A stretch of DNA of 60,000 bases from Symsagittifera roscoffensis (GCF_963678635.1 NC_087064.1:6238411-6298410); one strand, 5' to 3'. Shown: positions 45,301 through 53,707, counted from the first letter of the stretch. Translations and numbers: made by a program. Notes: generated from the letters alone by a model not told the origin.

Positions 45301-48300
45301 CTCTAAATAACGTGTAACCTTCTCACGAGACAAAACTTTAGCGGTTGCAATACCTATCTGTTCGGAAAGGTAAGAATTGGGATACAGAAAAGCTACTTTT
45401 TCCTACAGAAAAGTTTTTTTTTCTTGCAAAAGGGATGTGTTTGCGTGGAAATGCCGCTCAAGGGCTGGTTTGAACCAATGTTTTTCAATTTTTAACTACA
45501 GTAAAATTCAATAAAGGTTTTTTGATGCAATGTTTTAAAAGTTTTCAAGTGCGTTAAAATCATTCTACAAAATCTAGGTTGAAAAATACGAGGATAAGGA
45601 TAAGGGTAGGATAAGGATGCTTGAGAGACTGTTGTGAGTTAATTACTGCATTTGTTTTGCTTGTTTTGAACCCAGCTTCAAATAGATCATTGATAGAAGT
45701 TATCAGAGGTGGTGAAATTTTAAAAAGCCCGCGTTCTTTTTTGGAATTTTTATACAAGTTTTAAACTAAAAAGTTTACACTTCCGACTTTCGATACGAAA
45801 GTAACGGAATATTTGTGCTCGGGGTGGGTTTTTTTTCTTCAGACAAATTTCCACTTTTTAACTAGCTATTTTTTACGGAATTTTTTAAATCATTCGAAAG
45901 ATATTGTTATCGTGAGCTTAAATTTGAAAAGATATTTTACCTGTGATCATTTTTGGTAAAGTTATGGGGGTTTGAATATTGCCACTTTGGCCAATTTGGG
46001 ACAATTAACGCGGTATATAATTCGCGCTATTAACGAGTAAGCGAAGAATTAATCTCACAAATTGTTCCAAACTGGTTGAAAAACTCTAACTTGCCATAAT
46101 TGATTTGTTACTAGGAGCAAAATTTATCACTTTGTACTTTATATGGCGTGTGGGGGAGAAACTTTACAAAAAATGTCAAATTTAGAAGAAAAAAATCCTT
46201 TTTTTTACATTTAATTTTTTCATTTTATTACTGCATCATAGACCTTAAGAGGCAGTCGGAACATTCAGGGCTTCGACCTGATACGAGCAGTCTTGTTGTT
46301 CCGACTTTCGATACGAAAGTAACGGAATATTTGTGCTCGGGGTGGGTTTTTTTTTCTTCAGACAAATTTCGACTTTTTAACTAGCCATTTTTGACAGAAT
46401 TTTTTTATATCATTCAAAAAGTATTGTTGTCCTGAGCTTAAATTTGAAAAGATATTTCACCTGTGATTATTTTTTGTAAAGTTATGGGGGTTTAAAGATT
46501 GCCATTTTGACCAATTTGGGACAATTAACGCGCGATATATTTCGCGCTATTAACGCGTAAGCGGAGATTTAATCCGCCTTAGAAATCGTTCCAAATTGGT
46601 TGAAAGAAGCTTATTTGCAGTAATTGATTTGTTACTTACAAAGAGCGAAATCTATCCTTTTGTACTTTATATGGCGTGTGGGTGGATGAGTTTCAAAAAA
46701 ATCCAATTTTAGAAAAAAAAAATTTCATTTTATTTTATGAAATTTTTTGTATGTTATTACTGCTCCATAAACCTTAAAAGGCAGTCGGAACATTCAGGGC
46801 TTCGCAGCCCTGATACGAGCAGTTTTGTTCTTTTTATAATTCAAATCAACTCCTACTTTAAAATTAGTGTCAATTAATAAACCTCAAATCAGCAATTATC
46901 AGAGACGATTTTGCTCGTTAATTTTAAATACTTATGTCTGTTTCAGTTTGCTCAACGTGCACAATCTTTGCCAAAAATCAAGACAATCAACTGCCGTAGC
47001 TTTACATGGTTAGTGTTTATCATTGGCTTCAGAAAAAGCAATCATTATGCGGGAAACACATGTGTTCAATATGTTTTCGAGCTTTAGATATCCGACAGAA
47101 CTTTTTTTAGATTGTTAAAAATAACGATGCCCTAAGCTCCAAACTATAGCAATTTAAACAGCCGCAACTTCTCTTGCGGATTTGGATATAGCCAATTGGG
47201 GTACGTTGAAGATGTTATGTAAACTTTGAACTATTTGTGACGGGAATTAAGACCAAAGAATTTCTATCAAAAATGTTATCCTCAGCTCAAACTCAAAAAT
47301 ATCTTTCACTTGTTTTATATTTGTAGAGTTTAATTGATTTGAAATTTGACAATTTGGGACATTTAACCGACCATTCCTTGAATTCTTAATTCGTTAGCCG
47401 CTAATAACTTTGACCTAGAAAGCATTCCAAATTGAATAGAAACAACATAATTGGTTTTAATATTTCGATACTAGCTAGAAAAAACGCAGACAATTTTTTT
47501 AAATAGTCAGGAAACAAGTCCACCTGAAAGAATCAAATTTAATTTCATTTAATTGTTACCGTAGAAACCGTTGCTTTCACAAAAAGTGTCAAATTAAAAA
47601 AAAAACATTTTTTTATTACATTTAATTTTTTCATGTTATTACTGAGCCATGAAAGAAGTCGGCCTGAAACAATCAAACTTAATTTCATTTAATTGTTAGC
47701 GTAGAAACCGAACTAATACAACTCAGAAATCATTCAAATCAAACTTAAGGCAAGCTGATTGATCCAAACAGTTTATAGTAGATGCCAAGCAAAAAACATC
47801 TTTTTAAATTGTATGCTCAAAAAACTTTGCAAGAAAAGAATAAAAAATTTGAGATAAAACTATGCAATAGTTAGAAAACAATGCTTACCAAAAACTACCT
47901 TTTTTCATATGCTTACCAAAAACAATGTGATCTGAAATTAATTCAATTCAGCGTAATTTCATACCTATAGTTGTATCCTTACAAAATCTGAGTTATGTGT
48001 TTTAGCTGAGGCACACAGAAATAAATGCAATCAGTTTCATAAAATGAAATTTTCTCCATTTTGACCCACTTTTTGATTTTTTTGCATCAATTTGGCCATG
48101 AAATATCTGAAATCCTATAAAATTTTGCTTTATTTTGTAGAAATTTTTCAGCAAAATTTATGATATTGTTCCGCTCGGCCGTCCTGTACCATCTTGCAGT
48201 ACAAAAACATCAATTTTATAGTCTAACCGATAGTTTCACAGATTAAATTTATTTATTTGATGAGTTTTACCTATGCGCTTTATAAAGTAGAAAAAAGGTT

Positions 48301-49624
48301 ATACATGACATCTAGCAGCGTAAACATTAACCTGCCTCAATTTACTTTATTTTGATTTATGAACCGGTTGATATTGCCGCTTACACTTACGCTGATATTA
48401 CCCGATCATTTTTTATAAAAACCTCCATTAAGTTACTAAAAATACTACAAAAGCTCATAGGACAGATACCTTCTTAAAGAAGAGCTAAGTACAATGACTC
48501 CATCATTAAGATACCAAGCTTGAATGCTTTGATAATGATTTGGATTCTTGTTGCTGGAAACCATAAAATGGCAGAGGATTCTCCATAACATTTTTTAAAA
48601 AAGCACAAGAAAAAAATATATTAACAAAACAAACACTTCACTTATAAGTGATAATGAGTAAATATTGAATTTCAATATTAATAACAAAGTTGACAGAACT
48701 TTATGTTGGCAACAAATATCTCCGGATTCTAGCCACAATAGTCTCTAAGACATACAAGGCGAATGCGGTGTTCCAAAAGATATGAACAAATCTTCAAAAC
48801 TGGCTACTAACACATATCATTTTCTTTGATTACTTTTTGCAACTCTTTTGAAATCTGGAACAATACTCAAGTGTAATCTCATGTTTTGTGAAAACACTTT
48901 GACGCATACCATCAAGTCAAAAACTGTCACCAACTGAAATCCTTCTGTTAAAAATCATTTGTAAAGCCAAATTTTACTGCTACTAAAAAGTCACGCCCAT
49001 GCTTCATTTTCAAACTAGGCTAGCAAGAATGCTTCAAATAGCAAGAATCGTAGCAAATCAGGAAAGTGAAATTACGCTTACAAAATTTAATGTTACAATG
49101 ACGAAATTCTGAAATCAAACTGTGTGCATACATACAGTACAAGATATTTTTCATTTTAATGTCAAATGTGATTGCTAGTGCAATTTTGACCAATTTTGCA
49201 TTTTTTTGAGATTTAAAGTTTTCAAATAATTTTTTGATTGGGGTGAACGCTTCTCTTATTAATAAGTTTAAGGGTTAACTTCAGAAAACTTTTAAGCCTC
49301 GCGCCCATAAAAGATGTCAAACCACTGTGTGTAAAGCTTTATCATAAGCAGAAACATTTACAACGAACATCAAGGTCACTTCTAGTCTGTTTCGCTCATA
49401 TGAGTTACAACATATGTTTTTCATTACTGTCGAAAAAACTATGAGAGCTATTTTTTCTGTTTACAGGAGTGGGTAAATTGAAGGGATCAGTTGCTGCGCT
49501 GATAGTGACGGGGTCAGTAGTGGGTATCATTGCCATATGTGTAATCTCTTGTCATCATCACAGAATAGGCAAGACTGCCAGGAGCATGCGACAAATGAGA
49601 AATACACCGCCATACCAAAGATAA
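21164..49624 (+). CDS. Seven-exon gene for a 355-aa LRR single-pass membrane protein
   Basis: Exons 21164-21326, 29036-29266, 35210-35332, 37706-37851, 44072-44256, 46947-47008 and 49467-49624 have canonical GT-AG borders and compatible phases (1,1,1,0,2,1), and sum to 1068 nt with one stop. The protein has a signal peptide (about residues 1-20), an N-terminal cysteine cluster (C-x5-C-x-C-x6-C, LRRNT-like), about five leucine-rich repeats including a clear L-x-x-L-x-L-x-x-N-x-I, an LRRCT-like cap beginning C-x-C in exon 5 and ending with a Cys in exon 6, a transmembrane helix and a short basic tail in exon 7. This is a cell-surface receptor or adhesion type; the ligand is unknown. No TIR or kinase domain is present. 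Introns are swollen by transposons (element B in intron 1). An extra small exon cannot be excluded. Confidence 0.85.
21327..22077 (+). other. Intron 1 of the LRR gene, first part
   Basis: Non-coding. From 21616 on it is the right copy of the segmental duplication seen at 1-465, including a G-rich segment ending 'ggaggatgttaacttgg'. The target site of element B is at its end. Confidence 0.75.
22073..22077. repeat. Target site duplication of element B (left)
   Basis: GCGAG before the 5' LTR, repeated at 28196-28200. The undisturbed site is visible once in the left duplicate near 448-452. Confidence 0.9.
22078..22423 (+). repeat. 5' LTR of element B
   Basis: 346 bp, starting TGTAAGAGGTGATAC and ending TTTTATCA. 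It matches 27851-28195 with about 5% divergence. Confidence 0.92.
22424..22441 (+). promoter_or_regulatory. Primer binding site of element B
   Basis: TGGCGCAGTGAAACGAGT starts immediately after the LTR. The TGGCGCAGT core resembles sites complementary to tRNA-Ser 3' ends in some gypsy elements (17.6/297 type); the tRNA match is from memory. Confidence 0.65.
22510..23559 (+). CDS. gag: Gag of element B with two zinc knuckles
   Basis: Open frame of 350 codons; the first codon is GTG, so the true start is uncertain. A capsid-like helical region (about residues 75-210, with an F-W-E-L-L block) is followed by two Cys/His knuckles near 250-285: a variant first one, C-x2-C-x7-H-x3-C, and a classic second one, C-x2-C-x4-H-x4-C. 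This pair of unequal knuckles is typical of Mag-clade Gag. The C-terminus is Gln/Asn/Glu-rich. The frame is intact although pol is not. Confidence 0.8.
   Translation: MVGKFQLTIIAKDSVDIEDVINPPVRTELAYPMAEPAEPSDDQARRSEKEEQHQIAIQNYNEEMRRRKAEDNAKFNGLQIGDIDKKLKSQLYLALGREGQKCFSHKNPGKRILDFNFAKFWELLKTTFMVTTLLTYERIKFFGRRQKENESLEKFHEILSKLAKNCKLGELESELVRDIFITNMRNVEIQKKLCIEYLTPEDVLSYVLVHEKGTKIHQQCLNFPTYNAVQRPQYTKNEPTLNIVENNKCRNCGRQFKKGHLTTCPARDRNCNTCGRKGHFAKHCRSSARTQTNIVEQNQTPQENENTRANPQENPEFEVNLDDFLVLAVDTDTQINAVQDKIERGVNCI
23560..24018 (+). pseudogene. Protease remnant of element B
   Basis: The catalytic loop region near 23635-23660 reads D-S-A-S-P, lacking the Gly of D-[ST]-G. After a frame change the frame 23722-24018 carries an L-L-G-N-D-L-L block that matches the conserved second half of retropepsins (usually L-L-G-x-D). 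A TAA at 24016 separates it from RT. Broken by at least one frameshift. Confidence 0.6.
24019..25420 (+). pseudogene. RT-RNase H remnant of element B
   Basis: RT fingers are recognisable in 24034-24430, the first catalytic-Asp region near 24450 in another frame, Y-L-D-D at about 24640-24652 in the frame 24578-24886, the thumb in 24890-25156, and RNase H pieces with C-D-A-S near 25087 and the T-D-H-K block near 25280 in 25178-25417. At least three stops or frameshifts interrupt it, so it cannot give active enzyme. Confidence 0.8.
25421..26980 (+). pseudogene. Integrase remnant of element B
   Basis: The longest intact part, 25662-26456, holds the HHCC module (C-x2-C near 25935-25950) and the DDE core with all three acidic residues in recognisable surroundings (D-F-A-G-P, T-D-Q-G-S, L-V-E-R). 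A TGA at 26454 cuts it. The C-terminal arm is found in 26583-26861 and on to about 26980 in shifted frames, rich in Lys/Arg. Confidence 0.8.
26981..27850 (+). other. 3' untranslated part of element B with a direct repeat
   Basis: No intact ORF. Two imperfect copies of an approximately 80-bp block containing 'ccgaccagcgtacccac' lie at about 27538-27620 and 27735-27815. The stretch GCGGGGAA just before the 3' LTR is the candidate polypurine tract. Confidence 0.6.
27851..28195 (+). repeat. 3' LTR of element B
   Basis: 345 bp, TGTCAAAGGTGATAC...TTTTTAACA, homologous to the 5' LTR; followed by the GCGAG target duplication. Confidence 0.92.
28196..28200. repeat. Target site duplication of element B (right)
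   Basis: GCGAG, equal to 22073-22077; the duplicated host sequence resumes with TACCC as in the left copy. Confidence 0.9.
28201..29035 (+). repeat. Right copy of the segmental duplication (rest of intron 1)
   Basis: Colinear with about 453-1281. It includes the decayed hAT-like copy at about 28448-28862. Ends with the exon 2 acceptor. Confidence 0.85.
29036..29266 (+). CDS. LRR gene exon 2
   Basis: 231 nt, phase 1-1, acceptor TTATTAG, donor GTAAGC. It encodes the first repeats of the LRR domain and joins exon 1 in frame through a Lys codon. Translation is identical to the duplicate at 1282-1512. Confidence 0.85.
29267..30221 (+). repeat. Right copy of the segmental duplication (start of intron 2)
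   Basis: Matches 1513-2530 with substitutions and small indels. Contains the G/C-rich fold-back near 29845-29885. No coding sequence. Confidence 0.8.
30222..31215 (+). repeat. Diverged tandem array, unit about 85 bp, about 11 units
   Basis: Recurring block of the form 'gcgaaccgattcagtctatg', an A-rich spacer, 'atttcaaagtttcatagctt', then 'gcttgcttagaaaaac'. Block starts fall near 30232, 30314, 30397, 30484, 30580, 30668, 30752, 30838, 30922, 31008 and 31140. Units are strongly diverged. The left duplicate at 2530 has only the first block. Confidence 0.8.
31216..31683. other. Intron 2, no gene supported
   Basis: AT-rich. It holds an 89-codon ATG frame (31244-31513) with a hydrophobic middle, without homology or other support. 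Confidence 0.4.
31684..32580 (+). mobile_element. Diverged HINE-like copy interrupted by a hAT-like MITE
   Basis: It starts with a GTTCC-A-ACTTTT variant of the family 5' end, carries the inner blocks 'gacaattatgc' and 'atggcgtgtggggga', and reaches AGTCGGAAC-like sequence near 32115. The terminal 'gatacgagcagtcttgtt' is found only at 32563-32580, after about 420 bp of hAT-like sequence. Confidence 0.65.
32139..32549 (-). mobile_element. hAT-like MITE (minus orientation) inside the HINE copy
   Basis: Shares with the full copy at 37196-37622 (reversed) the G-rich ends, the 'ggcgcctttggcgcc' block, the 'gcgcgcc' block and the GGTCGACC box. The terminal repeats are degraded, so its own target duplication is not seen. 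Confidence 0.6.
32967..33184. repeat. Long inverted repeat, 69/68-nt arms, 81-nt spacer
   Basis: Left arm 32967-33035 and right arm 33117-33184 are reverse complements with a single one-base length difference in an A/T run. The transcript would form a long near-perfect hairpin in intron 2. Confidence 0.9.
33560..33826 (+). mobile_element. Truncated hAT-like MITE
   Basis: Right part of the family: 'ggcgcgcgctcccc', 'tattggcgcc', 'gggaccctttgag' and the terminal 'taaatccgcttctg' are all present; the left third is missing. Confidence 0.6.
33827..35209. other. Intron 2, remainder
   Basis: Non-coding AT-rich sequence. A short minus-oriented fragment of the HINE 3' end ('aacaagactgct' near 34703) is visible. 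Ends with the exon 3 acceptor ATATTTCAG. Confidence 0.5.
35210..35332 (+). CDS. LRR gene exon 3
   Basis: 123 nt, phase 1-1, acceptor TATTTCAG and donor GTAAGT. It encodes one and a half leucine-rich repeats (a L-x-x-L-x-L pattern near the middle). Confidence 0.8.
35351..35897 (+). mobile_element. HINE-like (Helentron-type) element, full length
   Basis: Starts GTTCCGACTTTCGATACGAA, with a small palindrome ACTTTCG-ATA-CGAAAGT, and has CAGTCGGAAC (inverse of the first nine bases) some 35 bp before the 3' end, then the hairpin CAGGGC-TTC-GCCCTG and the end ATACGAGCAGTCTTGTT. No ORF. It lies 18 bp after the exon 3 donor. Confidence 0.8.
35898..36186. other. Intron 3 spacer
   Basis: Nothing recognised in this AT-rich stretch between two HINE-like copies. 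Confidence 0.4.
36187..36725 (+). mobile_element. HINE-like element, full length
   Basis: 539 bp; 5' end GTTCCGACTTTCGATACGAA, internal 'gtgctcggggtggg', 'acaattaacgcgcgatat' and 'ggcgcgtgggggg' blocks, 3' subterminal CAGTCGGAA, hairpin and GAGCAGTCTTGTT end. Confidence 0.8.
37188..37195. repeat. Target site duplication of hAT MITE (left)
   Basis: ATTGCAGC, repeated exactly at 37623-37630. Confidence 0.9.
37196..37622 (+). mobile_element. hAT-type MITE, complete, with 8-bp target duplication
   Basis: 427 bp. Terminal inverted repeats CAGGGGGCGGATCTAGG and CCTAAATCCGCCCCTG (one substitution and one length difference), flanked by the 8-bp duplication ATTGCAGC. CAGGG-type ends with 8-bp duplications are diagnostic of the hAT superfamily. 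There is no transposase ORF, so it is non-autonomous. It lies 83 bp before exon 4. Confidence 0.9.
37706..37851 (+). CDS. LRR gene exon 4
   Basis: 146 nt, from phase 1 to phase 0. Acceptor TGTATGTTCAG, donor GTCAGT. It contains the clearest leucine-rich repeats of the gene (L-x-x-L-x-L-x-G-N-x-I, then I-N-F-A-N-N-x-I). Confidence 0.85.
37852..39075. other. Intron 4, first part
   Basis: Non-coding. Within 38300-38600 the segments around 38380 and 38500 are inverted relatives of each other ('gccaacatgtcaaacgctg' near 38300 against 'cagcgtttggcatgttggc' near 38577), so the span 38290-38640 is a fold-back structure. Otherwise nothing recognised. Confidence 0.55.
39076..39372 (+). mobile_element. 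HINE-like element, internally deleted
   Basis: 297 bp with both family ends (GTTCCGACTTTC... and ...GCAGTCGGAACATTCAGGGC, then GAGCAGTCTTGTT) but lacking about 240 bp of the middle. Confidence 0.8.
39373..40189. other. Intron 4, middle part
   Basis: AT-rich sequence with no supported gene. Confidence 0.4.
40190..40622. repeat. GC-rich tandem and fold-back repeat cluster
   Basis: The left half has about six direct copies of a 30-32-bp unit around 'ggcgcgacttaagaaaagac'; the right half has diverged units with 'ggtcgcgccggtctggaatt' and ends with 'cttttcttaagtcacgg', the inverse of the left unit. The cluster is far more CpG-rich than its surroundings. Confidence 0.75.
40623..44071. other. Intron 4, last part
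   Basis: 3.4 kb with no supported gene. Portions near 42700-43310 look like very old HINE fragments ('tttgggacag', 'cagacaaatt', 'gacggaatt' blocks). Ends with the exon 5 acceptor TAATTTTCCAG. Confidence 0.45.
44072..44256 (+). CDS. LRR gene exon 5 (LRRCT)
   Basis: 185 nt, phase 0 to 2. It encodes a C-x-C motif followed 25 residues later by another Cys, with a W-L in between, the usual layout of an LRR C-terminal cap. Donor GTCAGT. Confidence 0.85.
44257..45779. other. Intron 5, first part
   Basis: Non-coding. It begins with a short cluster of 'gttcgaacgttc'-like palindromic motifs (44307-44362). Nothing else recognised. Confidence 0.45.
45780..46297 (+). mobile_element. HINE-like element (first of a head-to-tail pair)
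   Basis: Family 5' end (TTCCGACTTTCGATACGAA) and 3' end (GATACGAGCAGTCTTGTT) with the inner blocks in order. The next copy starts at the very next base. Confidence 0.8.
46298..46829 (+). mobile_element. HINE-like element (second of the pair)
   Basis: 532 bp, full length, 5' end fused directly to the previous copy's TTGTT. The 3' hairpin is slightly enlarged (AGGGC-TTCGCA-GCCCT). Confidence 0.8.
46947..47008 (+). CDS. LRR gene exon 6
   Basis: 62 nt, phase 2 to 1. Acceptor GTCTGTTTCAG, donor GTTAGT. It contributes the last Cys of the LRRCT cap. It is a small exon, supported by phase and by the complete reading frame it gives. Confidence 0.7.
47009..49466. other. Intron 6
   Basis: 2.5 kb, no gene supported. 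An old HINE-like fragment is visible at about 47220-47560 ('atttgacaatttgggacattt'). The rest is plain AT-rich sequence ending in the acceptor TCTGTTTACAG. Confidence 0.5.
49467..49624 (+). CDS. LRR gene exon 7 (transmembrane segment and tail)
   Basis: 158 nt ending in TAA at 49622-49624. It encodes a 22-residue hydrophobic helix rich in Val, Ile, Ala and Gly, a C-H-H-H stop-transfer region and a 25-residue basic tail without a signalling domain. Confidence 0.85.
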
Positions 49625-49691
49625 AAACAACAAAATCAATTGGCGTAGTTGGAACTTACTTGCTGTTAGCATAAATATAATTATAGTACTA

Positions 49692-49697
49692 AATAAA
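49692..49697 (+). terminator. Poly(A) signal of the LRR gene
   Basis: AATAAA, 67 nt after the stop codon; consistent with a short 3' UTR. Confidence 0.6.
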
Positions 49698-49879
49698 ATT
49701 CAAAGCTTTTATTGTTAGCAAAAAACTATTAGCTTGAATACATCAACTGACAAATTAATGCTGAAAGTTTTAAGAGTAACAAGACTGATCGTCTAAGGAA
49801 TAAGTCATCAGTTGAGAAACTCAAAAATTTGAAAAGTTTCAAAGACAAAATTTCAGATACTTTTTTAAAATATCACTCA

Positions 49880-50107
49880 AAACGCTATGTAGAGTACAAG
49901 TGTTGTAATAAATTTTTCAAAAAGCCATAACTTTACCAAAAAAATGATGACAGGTGAACTTTTTCCACGCTTGATCTCAGGGTTTCACTATTTATCAGAT
50001 GTTGAACAATCTTTCATCAAATGTTTATAATCAAAAAGTTGACATTTGTCTGAAAAAAAGCCCACACTGAGCGCAAATGTTCATTTCTCTATTCTAAACT
50101 TGGAACA
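49880..50107 (-). mobile_element. Fragment of a HINE-like element (minus)
   Basis: Read on the minus strand it starts GTTCCAAG, then a 'gcgctcagtgtgggc' variant, 'cagacaaatgtcaactttt' and 'ggtaaagttatgg'. Only the 5' half of the family is present. Confidence 0.55.
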
Positions 50108-50429
50108 ATGTTTAAAGTTAAAGCGCCGTTCTCGCTTTGACAGAACGAAATATATCGCACACCAAAAGTAATTTTTCTAAAATCTGAACTTTATGCAGCT
50201 AGGAATTTCTTACTACTATTTTTTAACAGCATAAAGCAAAAGAGAGAGAAGAATTTGATGCGCTTAGCAGAAGTGGAAGCTTCAGAGTAATATAAAAACA
50301 GACGTATGTCGTCTAGTATTAAACTTTACAGAATGTAATCACCCATAATACCAAAACCCTCTAGGAAAAATCCCCATGTTGGGAATTCAATTGTATAAAT
50401 CAGATGCGACAAAAATCTTTTTAATTAAA

Positions 50430-50735
50430 TCTTTTCGACAAATTTTTCTATGCCAACAAAAAAATAGAATTGTGTTGAGCCCAAACTTAAAATTTGAAAA
50501 AGTGTTTTCTTTGTGGTAATTTTTGTAATTTTGTGGATGTTTGAAAAACTTGAATTTGTCCAATTTAAGACGAATAACTTCTAAGATAAATTTATTGCGT
50601 TCCTCTATTTCAATAACACGCGTAAACGACACGATAAATATTTTGTCATCTATTTGACCAAAAACTTGTTTAATTGGCCTGAAAGTTAAATCAAAACACT
50701 CTGGGCTTTACCCTGGTATATGAGCAGTCTTGTTT
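50430..50735 (+). mobile_element. Fragment of a HINE-like element (3' half)
   Basis: Diverged inner blocks followed by the hairpin GGGC-TTTA-CCC and the end GAGCAGTCTTGTT. It abuts another copy at 50736. Confidence 0.6.
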
Positions 50736-51224
50736 TTCCGACTTTCAAAAAAAAATGATGGAATATTTGTGCTCGGGGTGTTTTTTTTTTCAAATTTCGG
50801 CTTTTTACTTAGCAATTTTGACGGAATTTTTTTTAACCATTAAAAAAATTGCTGTTCTGAGCTCAAATTTATAAAAGAAAAAACATTTCACCTGCGATCT
50901 TTTTTGGTACAGTTATCAGGATTTGGGATAATTAACGCGTGATATATTTTGTACTACTGACGCGTAATCGAAAATGCTCGTTTATGAACTGAGGCACATG
51001 CTGCTTAGTCTACTTAATACTTCGCTGTATGATAAATATATCACTTTGTACTTTTTATAGCGAGCAGTGGAATGATGTTTACAAAAAACTTTGAAAAAGG
51101 GAAATTTTTGTTTATTTAACTATTTTGTAAATTTCATCAAATTTTTTAACGACAAAATTTTTTTATAGATGTTGAAGAGCAGTCGGAACACTCAAGGTTT
51201 TGCCCTCCTTCAAGCGGCCTTGTT
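50736..51224 (+). mobile_element. HINE-like element (second tail-to-head junction)
   Basis: Starts TTTCCGACTTTC and keeps 'gtgctcggggtg', 'aacgcgtgat' and the 3' block AGTCGGAACACTCAAGG, ending CTTGTT. Diverged but nearly full length. Confidence 0.7.
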
Positions 51225-53707
51225 CTGTTTTCGCTTTGTTTTTTAATTTGTGTTTTTCACTTGATGAATTATTTTCTCAGTTCGCATTCTTGTCCGATTC
51301 TAATGTGGGGGTTTTAAACTGCAAACTGGTAGATAATGTCCGTGGGGGCAATTTTTATGTGGAGTTTTATACTGTGAGAGATTAAGTCTGCCAGCAAAAT
51401 ATTGCCGTTAATTTAAATCAAAACTCATTTAGGGAACAAAAATTGGTTTTCAGGTTAGTCATATGAATTTAATTAAGCTAAATTTCTTTAATTTTAACGA
51501 AAATAAATGAAAAAATTTATAATGTTAAAAAATTCAAATATACTTAAAACCTCATCAAAATTCCTCATCAAAGGATTGAAAAAAAAGGAGAAATTAACAA
51601 TCTTGCTTCAATTTTGAACGACTGATTACAAAACAAGAAGAACTAAATTGCAGCGTTCAATTTGTTACAAATGTAAAGATATAAACATACATCGAATGTT
51701 AAAATGGCTTCTGAGGCTGGCCCTATTGATTTTCTCTTTTCAAAACTCAATTTATTCAGCCGTTGCGCAAAAAATTGCCAATGAAACTGCAACTAGTTGA
51801 CATAGTTTTTTTTTACTTTTTTTCAAAAATTTAACTAAAATTTGAACCAAACCGCTCATTCGAAAATAATATTGACTTTGAAACAATGGTACTCCGTTGC
51901 TGCCCTTGCTCCATGAGGGAAGTTGACTGAGTGCTACTACCGTTTCTCACCAGATTTTACGTAATTTATTCCACAACTCAATTCTTATTTTTGACTTTTG
52001 TACAAACTTTTGCTTGTTTTTCAAAATTATTTCGTAGTTGATATCTCATTTTCTCCAAACAAAGTACTGCATAAAGTTTGAACCACCCTTGCATTTATAA
52101 AAAAAAACAAAGAAAATAATTTTTATATTCAAACTCAATATTTAAAAGTAAATAAAGCAAACTTCACCTAAAACCGTTTTCAAACAACAAATCTGTATTG
52201 TCAGAAAAAGAAGCATTGTTGATATATTTTTTGCTGTCTTCAGAACAAATTAGAACGGAGATAAAGTGGATGGGTTTAGCGAACGAAGAACTTGTTGAGA
52301 TACTAGAAAAATAGTTTAATTCGACAAAGGAGGGGCAAACTTGAGTGTCCCAAGCTGTTTAAGTTTAATAATCTGATTGTTGCTCGTTTAAAGTAAGGGT
52401 TCTCACTGATTTAAGAATATGGAATTAATTTTGTGTCATTTCAATACTTTCAAAACTCATTGCACTCAAAACATGTTTTTTAACGCTCGTAATTATAAAA
52501 ACAACATCTTAGAATCTTAAAATAAAATTAAGTGAGCTCATAATTTCAGAAAGTACGAAAGGTCAAATAAACGTCAAACAATTAAATTTTTACAAAAATT
52601 ATTGGTACAGACAGAATCTCCATGGTCAACTAAGAGACGTTTAGAGATTCGCAAGATTATTTTACTTGAGTGTTGCTTAAGAGTATGTTGAAACTGATTG
52701 TTTTACTCCGCAAGATTTAGTTAATCCAGCATTACGAGACAAAAATGGCAATAAAAATCAAACTTATAGGAAGAAAGTACTCTTCTAGCCTGCTTCTAGT
52801 GGCAATTTAATAAGCTAGAAAACTGCTAAAATGAATTGTAAAACGCCACAAAATACGCCACAAGGCCATAAATTAGAAAAAGTTCTTAAAATAATGGGAT
52901 TTAGTCTGAAAAAGGAAAACAGTATATTTCTTGATAACTTTATTTTCCACATTTGACCTTTAAAACACAATCATCAAATAGAACAATTTTAAAAATTAGC
53001 CTATCTTTTTTTTCTCTATATTTTCAGCACGATTGAGTTAAATCAGCCATCTCAGCAAAAACTGCCCTTAAACTACCGTGAACTAGCTGACTAAAAACTT
53101 TGTTTAATAGTATTTAATTAACATTTAACAGGAATAACTGAACTCGATTGAACTTCCAATCTTTTTTTTCTTCGGAAAACTTAATTTAAAAAATGTACAA
53201 AAGATGCTAAAAACAAAATTGTACAAATTTGAAACAAGGACTGCCAGTTGTTGTCCTTCCTTCAAAAAAACGACAAAATAAAAAGTTAGAGATCCGCAAA
53301 AAAAAACAATTTTCTCAAGAAATCTCAATAAATGTGCAAAATTTGTTTTCTCCAAAATAAAGTCCGACAGAGAAAACGTAAATAGATATATTGCAAAACG
53401 AAGGATTCGAGAGAGCGCTTTCAATTTGACATAATACAGAAACAAGATCTGGAGCTCAACACGTGTCCAAACTTGTTGTTGATGAGAAGTAACTAAGCTG
53501 ATGTCTTCATATAGGCAGCTAGTCATGAAGGCAACTAACTAGTCTTGAACTAGAGAGGCAACTAATTCAATGATGCAGTCATCAGCTTATTCAGCGACTA
53601 CAAGTTTCAATATTCCAAAATATTGATAATATAAAAGATTCGATATTCCGATCTTCCAGACAATTAGAGAACTATTGTGTTTGTAGATCTTGAAAACCAT
53701 TTTTGGT
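51225..53707. other. Intergenic region, no gene supported
   Basis: 2.5 kb of AT-rich sequence. A 133-codon minus frame (53125-53526) has a composition that looks like random AT-rich DNA. Confidence 0.45.

Noticed and set aside
53125-53526. 133-codon minus-strand frame
   Set aside because: Phe/Leu/Ser-rich translation typical of AT-rich random sequence, no motif, no partner exons.
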